In this document: piece by piece, positions 27,530 to 36,319 of the stretch | Layout: every line of letters starts with the position of its first letter | How positions within the stretch are numbered: the stretch's first letter is position 1 | Assembly (NCBI GenBank): GCA_002256205.1 | Contig: NKIW01000007.1 | Coordinates: 177,594-241,593 of the forward strand | Length of the DNA stretch: 64,000 nt | Direction: 5' to 3' | From: Rhizobiales bacterium PAR1 | Lineage (GTDB): Bacteria; Pseudomonadota; Alphaproteobacteria; Rhizobiales; Beijerinckiaceae | The notes under the pieces: model-generated | Databases searched by the model: none | Told to the model about the DNA's origin: nothing | Seen by the model: only the letters and a program-made list of their open reading frames with translations | Translations under genes and position numbers: made by a program

Positions 27530-27547
27530 TGGCTGGGGGACCTGGAT
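27530..27547 (-). other. Probable attachment-site remnant: 3' end of tRNA-Gln
   Basis: The plus strand reads TGGCTGGGGGACCTGGAT, the reverse complement of ATCCAGGTCCCCCAGCCA, which I recall as the T-arm to CCA end of rhizobial glutamine tRNA genes. The match stops inside the T-loop, as often seen at att sites of tRNA-targeted islands. No integrase lies nearby, and the same bases form one side of a hairpin (27531-27555), so chance remains possible. Confidence 0.45.
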
Positions 27548-27555
27548 CCCCAGCC
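27531..27555. repeat. Stem-loop
   Basis: Arms GGCTGGGG and CCCCAGCC around a 9-base loop, in the non-coding junction. It overlaps the tRNA-like fragment. Neither side has a T-run. Confidence 0.6.
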
Positions 27556-27704
27556 AGCAATCTGACTAGTTGCTAACCCATTGATTTATAAAGACCGAGT
27601 GCCACACATTTCTGCGGTTGTGTCTCACTAAGGTGTAGCAGTTGTGTGCCTCATGGCAAGAGGCTCCAAGCGATCCAACACCCGGCTGATTAAATGATTC
27701 TATT

Positions 27705-27737
27705 CGGGGCGCCATTTTTTGTCTCGAATGCGCCCCG
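27705..27737. repeat. Stem-loop
   Basis: Arms CGGGGCGC and GCGCCCCG, extendable by ATT/AAT past a one-base bulge, with a T-rich loop. It lies in the non-coding junction; function unknown. Confidence 0.6.
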
Positions 27738-27813
27738 TCCCGGTCATTCCTTATCGCCCACTTTGATAACAAAAGCGGTCGTTGACGCGATGACTTCGCT
27801 GAAGCCATTGAAC

Positions 27814-27837
27814 CGTCATAGTAATTTACCTATGACG
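27814..27837. repeat. Stem-loop or operator palindrome
   Basis: Perfect arms CGTCATAG and CTATGACG with an 8-base AT-rich spacer, 41 bases beyond the stop of the DUF4405 gene in its direction of transcription. It could act as a weak terminator or as a protein-binding palindrome. Confidence 0.55.
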
Positions 27838-27877
27838 ATATCAATATCGCGTAGCGTTATGCTGATCTTGCCGCTCC

Positions 27878-28567
27878 TTATCGCGCCACGCCGTTCATAC
27901 TGCCCCGCTTGCGATTGGCGACGACCTCGAACGTATAATGGGCGAGCGCCCCGATCAGCACCATGATCGACAGGTGATTGACGAAGAACCGTGCAGCGGC
28001 TTCGTTGAAATCCCACAAATCGAGCGAAGGGATCAGCAGGAGCTTGTCGCTCAATGCCAATTCGGTGCATGCGCGGATGCCATGGAGTGCGATGCCGAAC
28101 GTCACGGCGCGCAAAGCCCACAGCCACAAGCCAGACGCAACGGTCAGCCCGATGGCATTGCGCAACGCCAGCATCACCACGCGCCAGCGAATACCGATAT
28201 GCAGCGCGACAAAAACAAGCCCCCAATAGGCTGCGAGACTGTGCATCTGCCGCGCCGTCGATACATTGGCGGCCGCCTTCAACCCGATAAGGTCCCGCGA
28301 CAGCATGATACTGGTTGCCAGCAGCGTCGTCATTGCACCCGCCAGCAGCATGATGACGATACCATTCAGGCTGCGCTGGCGGTCGTAATGCCCCGCGCGC
28401 GCACGCGCCCACACCTGTCGATTGAACACGTTATGGGCGATGATCAGCACGAACATCGCCGTGCCGATCAGCTCATGCGCCAGATTGCCGAGCCACCAAT
28501 AGGCCAATCCGGCAACCAGCAAGACTGCGGCGAGCAAATCCAGCGCAAGGCGGGAGATGAGAATCAT
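27878..28567 (-). CDS. DUF4405-type b-cytochrome membrane protein
   Basis: A 229-residue membrane protein with about five or six spans. Histidines inside spans (IIAHNVFN, QMHSLAAYW, VALHIGIRW, FFVNHLSIMV, GALAHYTFEV) suggest bound b-type heme, as in DUF4405 and cytochrome b561-like proteins. It starts 7 bases after the stop of the cytochrome P460 gene, in the same operon. A role moving electrons between the quinone pool and the periplasmic partner is likely but inferred. Confidence 0.72.
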   Translation of the reverse strand: MILISRLALDLLAAVLLVAGLAYWWLGNLAHELIGTAMFVLIIAHNVFNRQVWARARAGHYDRQRSLNGIVIMLLAGAMTTLLATSIMLSRDLIGLKAAANVSTARQMHSLAAYWGLVFVALHIGIRWRVVMLALRNAIGLTVASGLWLWALRAVTFGIALHGIRACTELALSDKLLLIPSLDLWDFNEAAARFFVNHLSIMVLIGALAHYTFEVVANRKRGSMNGVAR

Positions 28568-28574
28568 TTGCCCT

Positions 28575-29060
28575 TCATTCCACTGGGCGACCGCTGAATG
28601 TTTTCAGTTGGCTGAAGGTGAAGATATACTCGCTCTCAGCCCGCGATTGGTGACAACTTTGGCAGCGCGCGGTGTTCTCCTGCATGTTGACCGATTTGTC
28701 CGGCCAGAACCACTGGAATTGCCAATCGGCGGTGCGCCGACGCTCGTCATATTCTGCGCCGAACCCTGCCCCCTTCTGCATCACGAAAATGCGATAGGGC
28801 GCGCCATCCCGGTTGTCGACGAGGACGAACCGCGTGCCCTCCGGCGTCGGCTTGCCAGCCTTCATTGCGTCGAGCGCGGCCTGCGATGTCAGGATGTGTT
28901 CGGTCGAAGGGCCGCGCCGCACGGTGGCGTAATGCACAAGTTGGGCGAGATCGGCGGGGAAGATCACCCGGTTGGGCTCTGCCTGTGCAGGCATGACGAT
29001 CAATCCGGTCATGGCCACCGCCCTGGCAAGGACGATGGCAGTAGGGGAGAGGTGGCGCAT
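28575..29060 (-). CDS. Cytochrome P460 family protein
   Basis: A 161-residue exported protein with signal peptide ending near AQA. The C-terminal heme site CQSCH, followed by QSRAESEYIFTFS, and the stretch GTRFVLVDNRDGAPYRIFVM match the cytochrome P460 family. Members carry c-type heme cross-linked to the protein and act on hydroxylamine, nitric oxide or related species. It sits between a Tat-exported aldo/keto reductase gene and the b-type cytochrome gene. Start 29060 is preferred over 29078 because it gives a cleaner signal peptide. Confidence 0.8.
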   Translation of the reverse strand: MRHLSPTAIVLARAVAMTGLIVMPAQAEPNRVIFPADLAQLVHYATVRRGPSTEHILTSQAALDAMKAGKPTPEGTRFVLVDNRDGAPYRIFVMQKGAGFGAEYDERRRTADWQFQWFWPDKSVNMQENTARCQSCHQSRAESEYIFTFSQLKTFSGRPVE

Positions 29061-29115
29061 TTCGCAGGTCCTTGACATGTCATACTCGGCATGAATAGCC
29101 CGTATCCGGCATTGC

Positions 29116-30255
<1,140 letters not shown>

Positions 30256-30450
30256 GACCTAGCTTCCTTTCATGAAAAGCAGATTGCTGTCGGTTCAAGG
30301 CAACCCGATCTGACCCGCCTGCGCAGATGGCGCCCGCAGCGATGACGACCACAACCGGAACACCCGTCACCGATGGATGTTGATTTGGCAGCCGTTCGTT
30401 GAGAAGACTAGTATGGGTTATCTACTTTGTCTTATAAGGAGCGCTCATTA

Positions 30451-31344
30451 ATGGCGTTGCCGAACTTCAACGAACTTGCAGCTTTCGTGATGGTGGCGCG
30501 GGAGCGGAGTTTTACCAGGGCTGGCGCCAAGCTCGGCGTCTCGCAATCCGCTCTCAGCCAAACTGTAAAGGCGCTGGAGGACCGGCTGAAGCTGCGCCTG
30601 CTGACACGCACGACCCGCAGTGTGGCTCCCACTGAGGCCGGCTTGCGGCTTTTTGCGGCGGTGGCGCCCCGGTTTGAGGCAATTGAAGCCGAGTTGGCCA
30701 CACTGAGCGAACTCAGCGGAAAGCCAGCCGGCGTGGTGCGGATCACGGCCGGCGAACATCCTGCCACCACCATCCTGCAGCCGGCACTGAAGCGATTTCT
30801 GCCCGATTATCCCGATATCAAGGTTGAGATCATCGTCGATTCCGGTTTTGTCGATATTGTCGCCGCCGGCTTTGACGCGGGCGTCAGGTTGGGCGAAAGC
30901 CTCGCCAATGGCATGATTGCCGTGCGGATCGGGCCGGAAATGCGCATGGCGGCCGTCGGCTCGCCGGCCTATTTCGAGCGGCATGGCATACCGACAACGC
31001 CGCAAGATCTGGCCTCTCACAACCTCATCGGCTCGCGCTTGCCGACCCATGGCGGCCTGTTTTCCTGGGGGCTGGAGAAGGATGGGCGTGAGGTCAAGGT
31101 GCGCGCTGAAGGGCAGCTTGTCTTCAACAACATGGTCATGCGCATGCGCTCAGCACTCGATGGGCTTGGCCTTGCCTACATGCCGGAAGATCAGGCCCTT
31201 CCCGCCATAGCCGAGGGCCGTCTGGTGCGCGTGCTGGAGGATTGGTGCCCGCCATTCCCGGGCTATCACCTTTACTATCCCAACCGGCGCGATGTCTCGC
31301 CGGCGCTCGGTTTATTCATCGATGTGTTGCGCTATCGCGGCTGA
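30451..31344 (+). CDS. LysR-family transcriptional regulator
   Basis: A 297-residue LysR regulator with the helix-turn-helix FTRAGAKLGVSQSALSQTVKALEDRL near residues 18-43. The second half is of the PBP2_CrgA-like type, with PDIKVEIIVDSGFVDIVAAGFDAGVRLGE. ATG 30451 is chosen for its AAGGAG ribosome site. It is divergent from the aldo/keto reductase gene and so likely controls it; such LysR-aldo/keto reductase pairs are common. Its 3' end overlaps the convergent hydrolase gene by 13 bases. Confidence 0.88.
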   Translation: MALPNFNELAAFVMVARERSFTRAGAKLGVSQSALSQTVKALEDRLKLRLLTRTTRSVAPTEAGLRLFAAVAPRFEAIEAELATLSELSGKPAGVVRITAGEHPATTILQPALKRFLPDYPDIKVEIIVDSGFVDIVAAGFDAGVRLGESLANGMIAVRIGPEMRMAAVGSPAYFERHGIPTTPQDLASHNLIGSRLPTHGGLFSWGLEKDGREVKVRAEGQLVFNNMVMRMRSALDGLGLAYMPEDQALPAIAEGRLVRVLEDWCPPFPGYHLYYPNRRDVSPALGLFIDVLRYRG

Positions 31345-32336
31345 TTGCGCATCCAGAAGCTGATCGCCTCGCGTATCCAGCCTTCCGCGCTGGTGCCGAT
31401 GCCGAGGCCGAAGCCATGGCCTACACCGGGATATTCGCGAAACTCAACCACAGCCCCTGCGCGGCGCAGGGCGTCGACGCGTCGTCGCATTGCGGATGGC
31501 GGCGCGATACCATCATGTTCGCCTACAAGGGCGAAGGTCGGCGGCTCCCTGTCGCCGATGTCTGAATGGGCGGTGTAGGCCATCACCACCGTCGCCGGCT
31601 TCGGCAGGTCTGGCCCGCCGAAATGCTGCGGACCATGGCTGCCGATGGCAGCCGCCATGCGCGCACCGGCGGAACTTCCCCATACCGAATATCCATCTGT
31701 GCTTAAGCCGAGTTGTTCGGCGTTGCGGAAGATGTAGCCGAGGGCGGCGGCCAGATCTTGCGTGGCAATGCCGGCACCCTGTCCTGGCCGGTATTTCAAT
31801 ACGAAAGCATTGAAACCGGCGCGGCTAATCTCGTCCGCATAGGGAAACCCCTCATGCAGCGAGGCGACATGGGTGAACGCTCCGCCGGGACAGATCACCG
31901 CAAAGGGCGCTCCCGGCCGTCCGCGCAGGAAAAACAATCCCGTCATGGCCTTCGCCGCGTCCTTGCGGCGTTCCTCATCCGCATAGATATCGAAGAAGAT
32001 CTGGCGGCCCTGCTCCGCATCTGCGATGAGCCGGTTGAGTGCAGCCACCGCCGACGTCGCATCGATATGCGTGCGGTAGGGCGTCAGCGCATGCATTGCG
32101 TTCAGACGCATCGCCTGATCCGGTTCGCGATCATCCCAGGACAACATACGCCGCGCAAAACCCGCGAAAGCCGGATGAGACAGGAGATCACCCACCGTGT
32201 CATCGACCCTGAGCCGGCGAAAATCAGAACCGGCCGACTGTGCGAGCGCCGGCGCGGAGACCGTAAGCATTGGCAATGCCAGACAGGCCCGGCGCGAAGG
32301 GAACTGTGTTTTCGTGCGGTCTTCAGGCATAATCAA
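31332..32336 (-). CDS. Alpha/beta hydrolase (esterase-like)
   Basis: A 334-residue protein with a probable signal sequence (SRRACLALPMLTVSAPALAQ). The nucleophile elbow is WGSSAGARM, and the other triad members fit GEHDGIAPP (Asp) and PGVGHGFGLG (His). The oxyanion stretch CPGGAFTHVA resembles BD-FAE/acetyl-esterase types. It may be secreted and act on an ester of unknown nature. It converges with the LysR gene. Confidence 0.78.
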   Translation of the reverse strand: MIMPEDRTKTQFPSRRACLALPMLTVSAPALAQSAGSDFRRLRVDDTVGDLLSHPAFAGFARRMLSWDDREPDQAMRLNAMHALTPYRTHIDATSAVAALNRLIADAEQGRQIFFDIYADEERRKDAAKAMTGLFFLRGRPGAPFAVICPGGAFTHVASLHEGFPYADEISRAGFNAFVLKYRPGQGAGIATQDLAAALGYIFRNAEQLGLSTDGYSVWGSSAGARMAAAIGSHGPQHFGGPDLPKPATVVMAYTAHSDIGDREPPTFALVGEHDGIAPPSAMRRRVDALRRAGAVVEFREYPGVGHGFGLGIGTSAEGWIREAISFWMRNQPR

Positions 32337-32765
32337 TCTCCCGTTCCAGCCGGCTGGTCCAACACTCTTCCTGCCCCTTCGGACCGCTTGTAACGAGTGG
32401 CAGGGCGAAAAACTTCAGCATGTTGACTTGCATCGGGCCTGAGCGGTTGCGTGTATCGGCACGAAGGCTAGCACGCCCTTCAGTGCTCGATTAGGCAGCC
32501 AGAACAGCTAGGCCTAAAAAGTTGAGCTAATGAATGAGCACCCGGTCTGCGCCCCATTGAAGTTGCTCCCGGATAATGCCTACGCTCCTCGAAACTGGAC
32601 ATTGATGACAATTTTTCAGCCCCGCACATGCAATAAGGCCAGTCGCAAACCCCGGCCCTAAACAAGGCCTGTCATTAATCTAGCTATCCTTGCAGATTGA
32701 GGACCGTAGGCTTCCTCTTATTTCGAACAGCCCTGACCGCCGAAGATGATCAGGGCTTTTGATTA
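32337..32765. other. Intergenic region, mostly featureless
   Basis: No supported gene is visible in 429 bases between the hydrolase start and the dadA stop. Short open frames here lack ribosome sites and family resemblance. A stem-loop at 32729-32757 is the only clear element. The upstream promoter of the hydrolase should be near 32340-32450, but no strong box is seen. Confidence 0.5.
32729..32760 (+). terminator. Stem-loop with T-run downstream of dadA
   Basis: Perfect 8-base arms AGCCCTGA / TCAGGGCT with a 13-base loop and TTT after the right arm on the plus strand. It lies 6 bases past the dadA stop. The T-run is on the plus strand, while dadA is on the minus strand, so it would end dadA transcripts only weakly. 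Confidence 0.5.
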
Positions 32766-34031
32766 TCACGCGGCGTTGGAGCGAGTTGTGGCGAGGGCTG
32801 CCACCGCATCCGCCGTCACCGCCGACAGCGTCCAGCCGAGATGGCCGTGACCGGTATTGTAGAGGCCGCGCGGATTTTTCCCGCGCGCGACGCGGGGAAG
32901 CATATCCGGCATCATCGGGCGAAGTCCGGCCCAGGGCACGCACTGGCGCGTCGACATGCCAGGGAAATGCGCACGGCACCAGGCGATCAGCGGCGAGATC
33001 CGCGCCGCGCGAATATCACGGTTGTAGCCGTTGAACTCCGCGGTTCCGGCGACGCGGAAGCGGGTCTTGCCGAGACGGCTGGTGACGATCTTGGCCTTGT
33101 CATCGAGGAGGCTAACCCAAGGCGCCGCCTCCTGATCCGCCTGTTCATTGAGGTTCACGGTAATGGAATAGCCCTTCACCGGATAGACATTGACCCGGTC
33201 GCCGAGCGTGCCCGCGAGGCTGCGGGAGGCGACGCCGCCGCAAACGACCACCTTGTCGAAACTGCATACCTCTTCGGGATGAACGGAGCCATCAAGCGTC
33301 GGCTCGGTCGAGCGCGCGATGATCGTGACGCCATCCGCCCCGGCATCGACCGAGCGCACCTCGGTCGAAAAACGCATCTCGACACCGTGCCGTTCGCAGG
33401 CCTTCGCCAGCCCGTTGGTGAACTTGTGGATGTCGCCAGTGAAATCGGAAGGGGTGTAGAACCCGCCGTAATAGCTCCCCATCAGCGCAGGTTCGATGGA
33501 CTTCATCTCGGAGGGGGTCACCGCGCGGCGCTCGAGGCCGCCCTTCGCCAGCAGCGCCGAGACCTTCCTGGCCGCGTCAAAATCCTTCTTCGTTTCGTAG
33601 AAATGGAGGATGCCGCGATCCTCGCAATCAAAGTCGATCCCCTCGTCAGCGGCCATGCGTTTGAGGTGCTCACGCGCCTCGATGGCGAGCCGCGCCGTGG
33701 TGATGGTGTTTTCCTCGTACTTCGGGATCGAGGCGATGAACTCACCCATCCACGAGATCTTGTGCCACGAGGGCTTGGGGTTCACGAGCAGCGGCGCGCC
33801 GGGAGACATCATCCACTTCATGCCCTTGAGCACAGTCGCCCAGCTGTTCCAGACCTCGGCGTTCGAAGCGGAAAGCTGGCCGCCATTGGCGAAGGAGGTC
33901 TCCATCGCTGCATAGGGATGCTGATCGAAAATCGTGACGCGGCACCCGCGCTTGGCGAGGTTATACGCAGTTGTGATGCCGGTGATCCCGGCGCCGATGA
34001 CGGCAATGCTGGTCTGGTCGAGCGACGACAT
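32766..34031 (-). CDS. dadA: D-amino acid dehydrogenase, glycine-regulated
   Basis: A 421-residue FAD-dependent oxidoreductase of the DadA family. The dinucleotide-binding motif VIGAGITGITTAYNL is near residues 11-25, and ETSFANGGQLSASNAEVW follows as in DadA. The C-terminal WAGLRPMMPDMLPRV and GLYNTGHGHLGWTLS are typical. It oxidises D-amino acids or glycine to 2-oxo acids and ammonia at the membrane. An AGGAG site precedes the ATG. A tandem glycine riboswitch in its leader suggests that glycine is a real substrate or signal here. Confidence 0.88.
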   Translation of the reverse strand: MSSLDQTSIAVIGAGITGITTAYNLAKRGCRVTIFDQHPYAAMETSFANGGQLSASNAEVWNSWATVLKGMKWMMSPGAPLLVNPKPSWHKISWMGEFIASIPKYEENTITTARLAIEAREHLKRMAADEGIDFDCEDRGILHFYETKKDFDAARKVSALLAKGGLERRAVTPSEMKSIEPALMGSYYGGFYTPSDFTGDIHKFTNGLAKACERHGVEMRFSTEVRSVDAGADGVTIIARSTEPTLDGSVHPEEVCSFDKVVVCGGVASRSLAGTLGDRVNVYPVKGYSITVNLNEQADQEAAPWVSLLDDKAKIVTSRLGKTRFRVAGTAEFNGYNRDIRAARISPLIAWCRAHFPGMSTRQCVPWAGLRPMMPDMLPRVARGKNPRGLYNTGHGHLGWTLSAVTADAVAALATTRSNAA

Positions 34032-34067
34032 AGACGTTCTCCTGCCCGCAATGCGCGGGTTTGAACG

Positions 34068-34275
34068 CCCCCTCTGTCATTGGCCTGAGAGCATCATCAC
34101 GGCGCAGGCATTGCGCGGCGACTTACAACATCGGCGGGAGCTGAGGCTCCACTTTTCAGAGTTCCAAGTCGGTTGCGGTTCTGGTGCCTGAGAGTTTCCG
34201 GGGCGGTTGCTCCTTCGGCGTCACCTCCGCCCGATGCCCTAGCGGACAACGAGAGGCGGCAATCTCTTCCGCGAG
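34068..34275 (-). ncRNA. Tandem glycine riboswitch in the dadA leader
   Basis: Read on the minus strand, the first aptamer holds the core CGCCGAAGGAGCAA followed by GAAACTCTCAGGCACC. The second shows GCCGATGTTGTAAG and then GATGCTCTCAGGC with the tail GACAGAGGGGG, the ending typical of gcvT-type elements. A small CCCGC/GCGGG hairpin lies between the tail and the AGGAG site of dadA, so control of translation start is likely. Boundaries are approximate. The promoter at 34280-34308 would start the RNA right at the first aptamer. Confidence 0.88.
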
Positions 34276-34279
34276 GAAC

Positions 34280-34308
34280 TTATGATGGAGACATCGTCGC
34301 CTGTCAAT
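34280..34308 (-). promoter_or_regulatory. Promoter for the glycine riboswitch-dadA transcript
   Basis: On the minus strand a perfect TTGACA (34308-34303) is followed after 17 bases by CATAAG (34285-34280). Transcription would begin near 34273, directly before the first aptamer. Just upstream, GTTGCAATTACCAAC-like symmetry near 34313-34326 resembles the TTGCA-type repeat before the MarR gene. Confidence 0.6.
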
Positions 34309-34341
34309 ATGGTTGCAATTACCAACAAATTCCCCGTCGCG

Positions 34342-34830
34342 CTATTTCGTCACGCGGGCCTTCTGCGGTCGCGCCTCTGGAAAGCGCTCGATGACTTTCT
34401 CGGCATAACCGCCCTGAACCCAACCAAGCACACTTGAGAGCATTATCCTGAACTCTTCCTTTTGGGCTCCCGTCAGTGGTTCCAGCATCAGCGTTTCGAG
34501 TTCGAGGCTAAGCGGGTCGGCCTTGTCGCAGAGCCCCTGCCCTTTCGCGGTGATGGTTAGCGTGAACTGGCGCGCATCTTCAGCCGAATTGGTACGCTGG
34601 ACGAGCCCGGCCTTGATCAACCGCGAGAGCATCCGCGAGGTCGCGCTGCGTTCAAACTTCGTCAGGCGCGCGAGCTGTGTGAAGGTTATGCCGGGGAAAT
34701 CCCGGATCAGTCGCAGGACACGGATTTCATAGACATCCCAGCCGAACCGGCTTTCGAATATCCGCGTGGCATTGCCGATGCCGTCTTCGGCGATGGAAGC
34801 AAGGTGATAGGTCAAGCTGCGATTGAGCAT
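34342..34830 (-). CDS. MarR-family transcriptional regulator
   Basis: A 162-residue MarR-type winged-helix protein. The recognition region is ITFTQLARLTKFERSATSRMLSRLIKAGLV near residues 48-77, followed by the wing with SAEDARQFTLTITAKG. It is divergent from an MFS transporter gene, the usual layout for a MarR repressor controlling an exporter or importer. A TTGCA-AAA-TGCAA palindrome lies between them. The ligand is not known; the nearby aromatic acid genes make an aromatic acid plausible. Confidence 0.85.
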   Translation of the reverse strand: MLNRSLTYHLASIAEDGIGNATRIFESRFGWDVYEIRVLRLIRDFPGITFTQLARLTKFERSATSRMLSRLIKAGLVQRTNSAEDARQFTLTITAKGQGLCDKADPLSLELETLMLEPLTGAQKEEFRIMLSSVLGWVQGGYAEKVIERFPEARPQKARVTK

Positions 34831-34893
34831 GGATCATGGAACCGGAGGGCGAAGGCGTATTTTTTAGCAAATATGTTCTCAAAAAACAATAGT

Positions 34894-34918
34894 TGCAAAA
34901 TGCAATTAAAAATGCATT
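34894..34918. promoter_or_regulatory. Probable MarR operator
   Basis: The perfect repeat TTGCA-AAA-TGCAA (34894-34906) is followed by the palindrome ATGCAT (34913-34918) in the divergent promoter region of the MarR and MFS genes. The position and symmetry fit a MarR-family site (inference). Confidence 0.5.
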
Positions 34919-34973
34919 GTCCTCTCATAGGCCTGGAGGCGAGATCGCCATGCATGGCCAATTGGGGGAAACC

Positions 34974-36260
34974 ATGTCAGCAACCATCAGCCAAACTCAT
35001 AGCATCTCGCATCCACGCCTCATTGCCGCCTGCACCATCGGCAATGCGCTCGAATTTTACGATTTCGTCGTCTTCAGCTTTTTTGCCAGGACTATCGGTG
35101 CCCTGTTCTTTCCGGCGCAGGATCCGAACGCGCAGCTCTTGCTCTCGTTTGCGACCTATGGCGTCGGCTTCTTCCTGCGGCCGCTCGGCGGTGTGGTCCT
35201 CGGAGCCTATGCCGACCGCAAGGGTCGCAAGAAGGCGACCGTTCTCACGCTGATGATGATGGCGCTGGGCACCGGCATGATCGGTCTTGCGCCGGTGTAT
35301 GCAACGGCCGGAATTGCGGGTCCGATTGTCGTTGTGCTCGGTCGACTCATTCAGGGTTTCTCGGCAGGTGGCGAAGTTGGCGCTTCAACGACCCTCCTGG
35401 CAGAATATGCTCCCAAGGAACAGCGCGGCTTCTTCGGCTCATGGCAGCTCGCCAGTCAGGGGCTTGCCGTGCTCGTTGCCGCCGCTGCGGCCTATGTGAT
35501 CAACACCAACCTCACTCCGGCAGATGTCTCGGCTTGGGGCTGGCGCATTCCGTTCTTGCTCGGCGTGTTGATCGTGCCCATCGGCCTCTGGCTCCGTAGC
35601 GCGCTCGAAGAGACACATGCCAATGAGGCGGACGAGAAGACCCGTTCGGTGTCTTCACTCAGCCTCGCGTTCAAGGAACACCTTGGCAAGATCATTGCCG
35701 GTGTCGGCCTCGTGATCGGTGGGACGGCGGCAAATGCAGTGATCGTGCTCTACATGGCAACCTATGCTGTTACCCAGCTCAAGATGGCCCCAACCACGGG
35801 CCTTCTCGCAGGCATTACCGCAGGCTTCGTGACGCTGATTGCCTCTCCGCTCGGCGGCATGCTCTCGGACCAGATCGGTCGCAAGCGCGTAGCATTGATC
35901 TCTTACCTGCTGATCCTTGTCCTGATTTATCCGGCCTTCCTCTACCTCAACGCGAGCCCGACCTTGGGTACGCTGCTCGTTATCGTTGCGGCGCTCGCTG
36001 TTCTCAACGCCACGGGTGGCGCAACGGTCATCATCACACTGGCGGAGATCTTCCCGGTTGAAGTCCGCGCTACCGGCATGTCGCTGGTTTACGCGCTGGG
36101 TGTGGCGATCTTCGGCGGTTTCGGCCAGTTCATCGTCACGTGGCTGATCTCGGCGACAGGTAGCCCGATTGCGCCAGCCTACTACGTCATGGCCTGCGCA
36201 CTGGCGACGATCGTGGCCTTGCGGTCAATCCCGGAAATGAAGGGTCAGGCGCTGAGCTGA
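34974..36260 (+). CDS. MFS transporter (metabolite:proton symporter type)
   Basis: A 428-residue, 12-span transporter of the metabolite:H+ symporter group (ShiA/citrate-like). It has the N-terminal IGNALEFYDFVVFSFFA, the cytoplasmic loop motif YADRKGRKKATVLTL and the mid-protein DQIGRKRVALIS. The ATG at 34974 is chosen for GGGGGA six bases upstream, over in-frame ATG 34950 and the open frame from 34893. Substrate is probably a carboxylate. A terminator hairpin follows. Confidence 0.85.
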   Translation: MSATISQTHSISHPRLIAACTIGNALEFYDFVVFSFFARTIGALFFPAQDPNAQLLLSFATYGVGFFLRPLGGVVLGAYADRKGRKKATVLTLMMMALGTGMIGLAPVYATAGIAGPIVVVLGRLIQGFSAGGEVGASTTLLAEYAPKEQRGFFGSWQLASQGLAVLVAAAAAYVINTNLTPADVSAWGWRIPFLLGVLIVPIGLWLRSALEETHANEADEKTRSVSSLSLAFKEHLGKIIAGVGLVIGGTAANAVIVLYMATYAVTQLKMAPTTGLLAGITAGFVTLIASPLGGMLSDQIGRKRVALISYLLILVLIYPAFLYLNASPTLGTLLVIVAALAVLNATGGATVIITLAEIFPVEVRATGMSLVYALGVAIFGGFGQFIVTWLISATGSPIAPAYYVMACALATIVALRSIPEMKGQALS

Positions 36261-36271
36261 TCCGGTGCATG

Positions 36272-36297
36272 GGCAGGGGTGAGACAAAACCCCTGCC
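36272..36297 (+). terminator. Hairpin after the MFS gene
   Basis: Perfect 8-base arms GGCAGGGG / CCCCTGCC with a 10-base A-rich loop, between the MFS stop and the convergent LysR stop. It lacks a clear T-run but lies where both transcripts should end. Confidence 0.55.
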
Positions 36298-36319
36298 AGC
36301 TTGCAACCTGTCACGTAGT

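Larger units (their letters stand above)
27058..27877. other. Non-coding junction with tRNA-Gln fragment and three hairpins
   Basis: No convincing gene is seen in these 820 bases. A short minus-strand frame ending at 27214 has an alanine-rich, gene-like composition (FEKEAAKIADASIAAATA) but no start, and may be a relic. The right half carries an 18-base match to a tRNA 3' end and three stem-loops, listed separately. Base composition is more AT-rich than the flanking genes. The stretch looks like the scar of an insertion. Confidence 0.5.

Noticed and set aside
32841..34064. 407-codon plus-strand open frame antisense to dadA
   Set aside because: Mirrors dadA and would run into its riboswitch leader; no domain seen.
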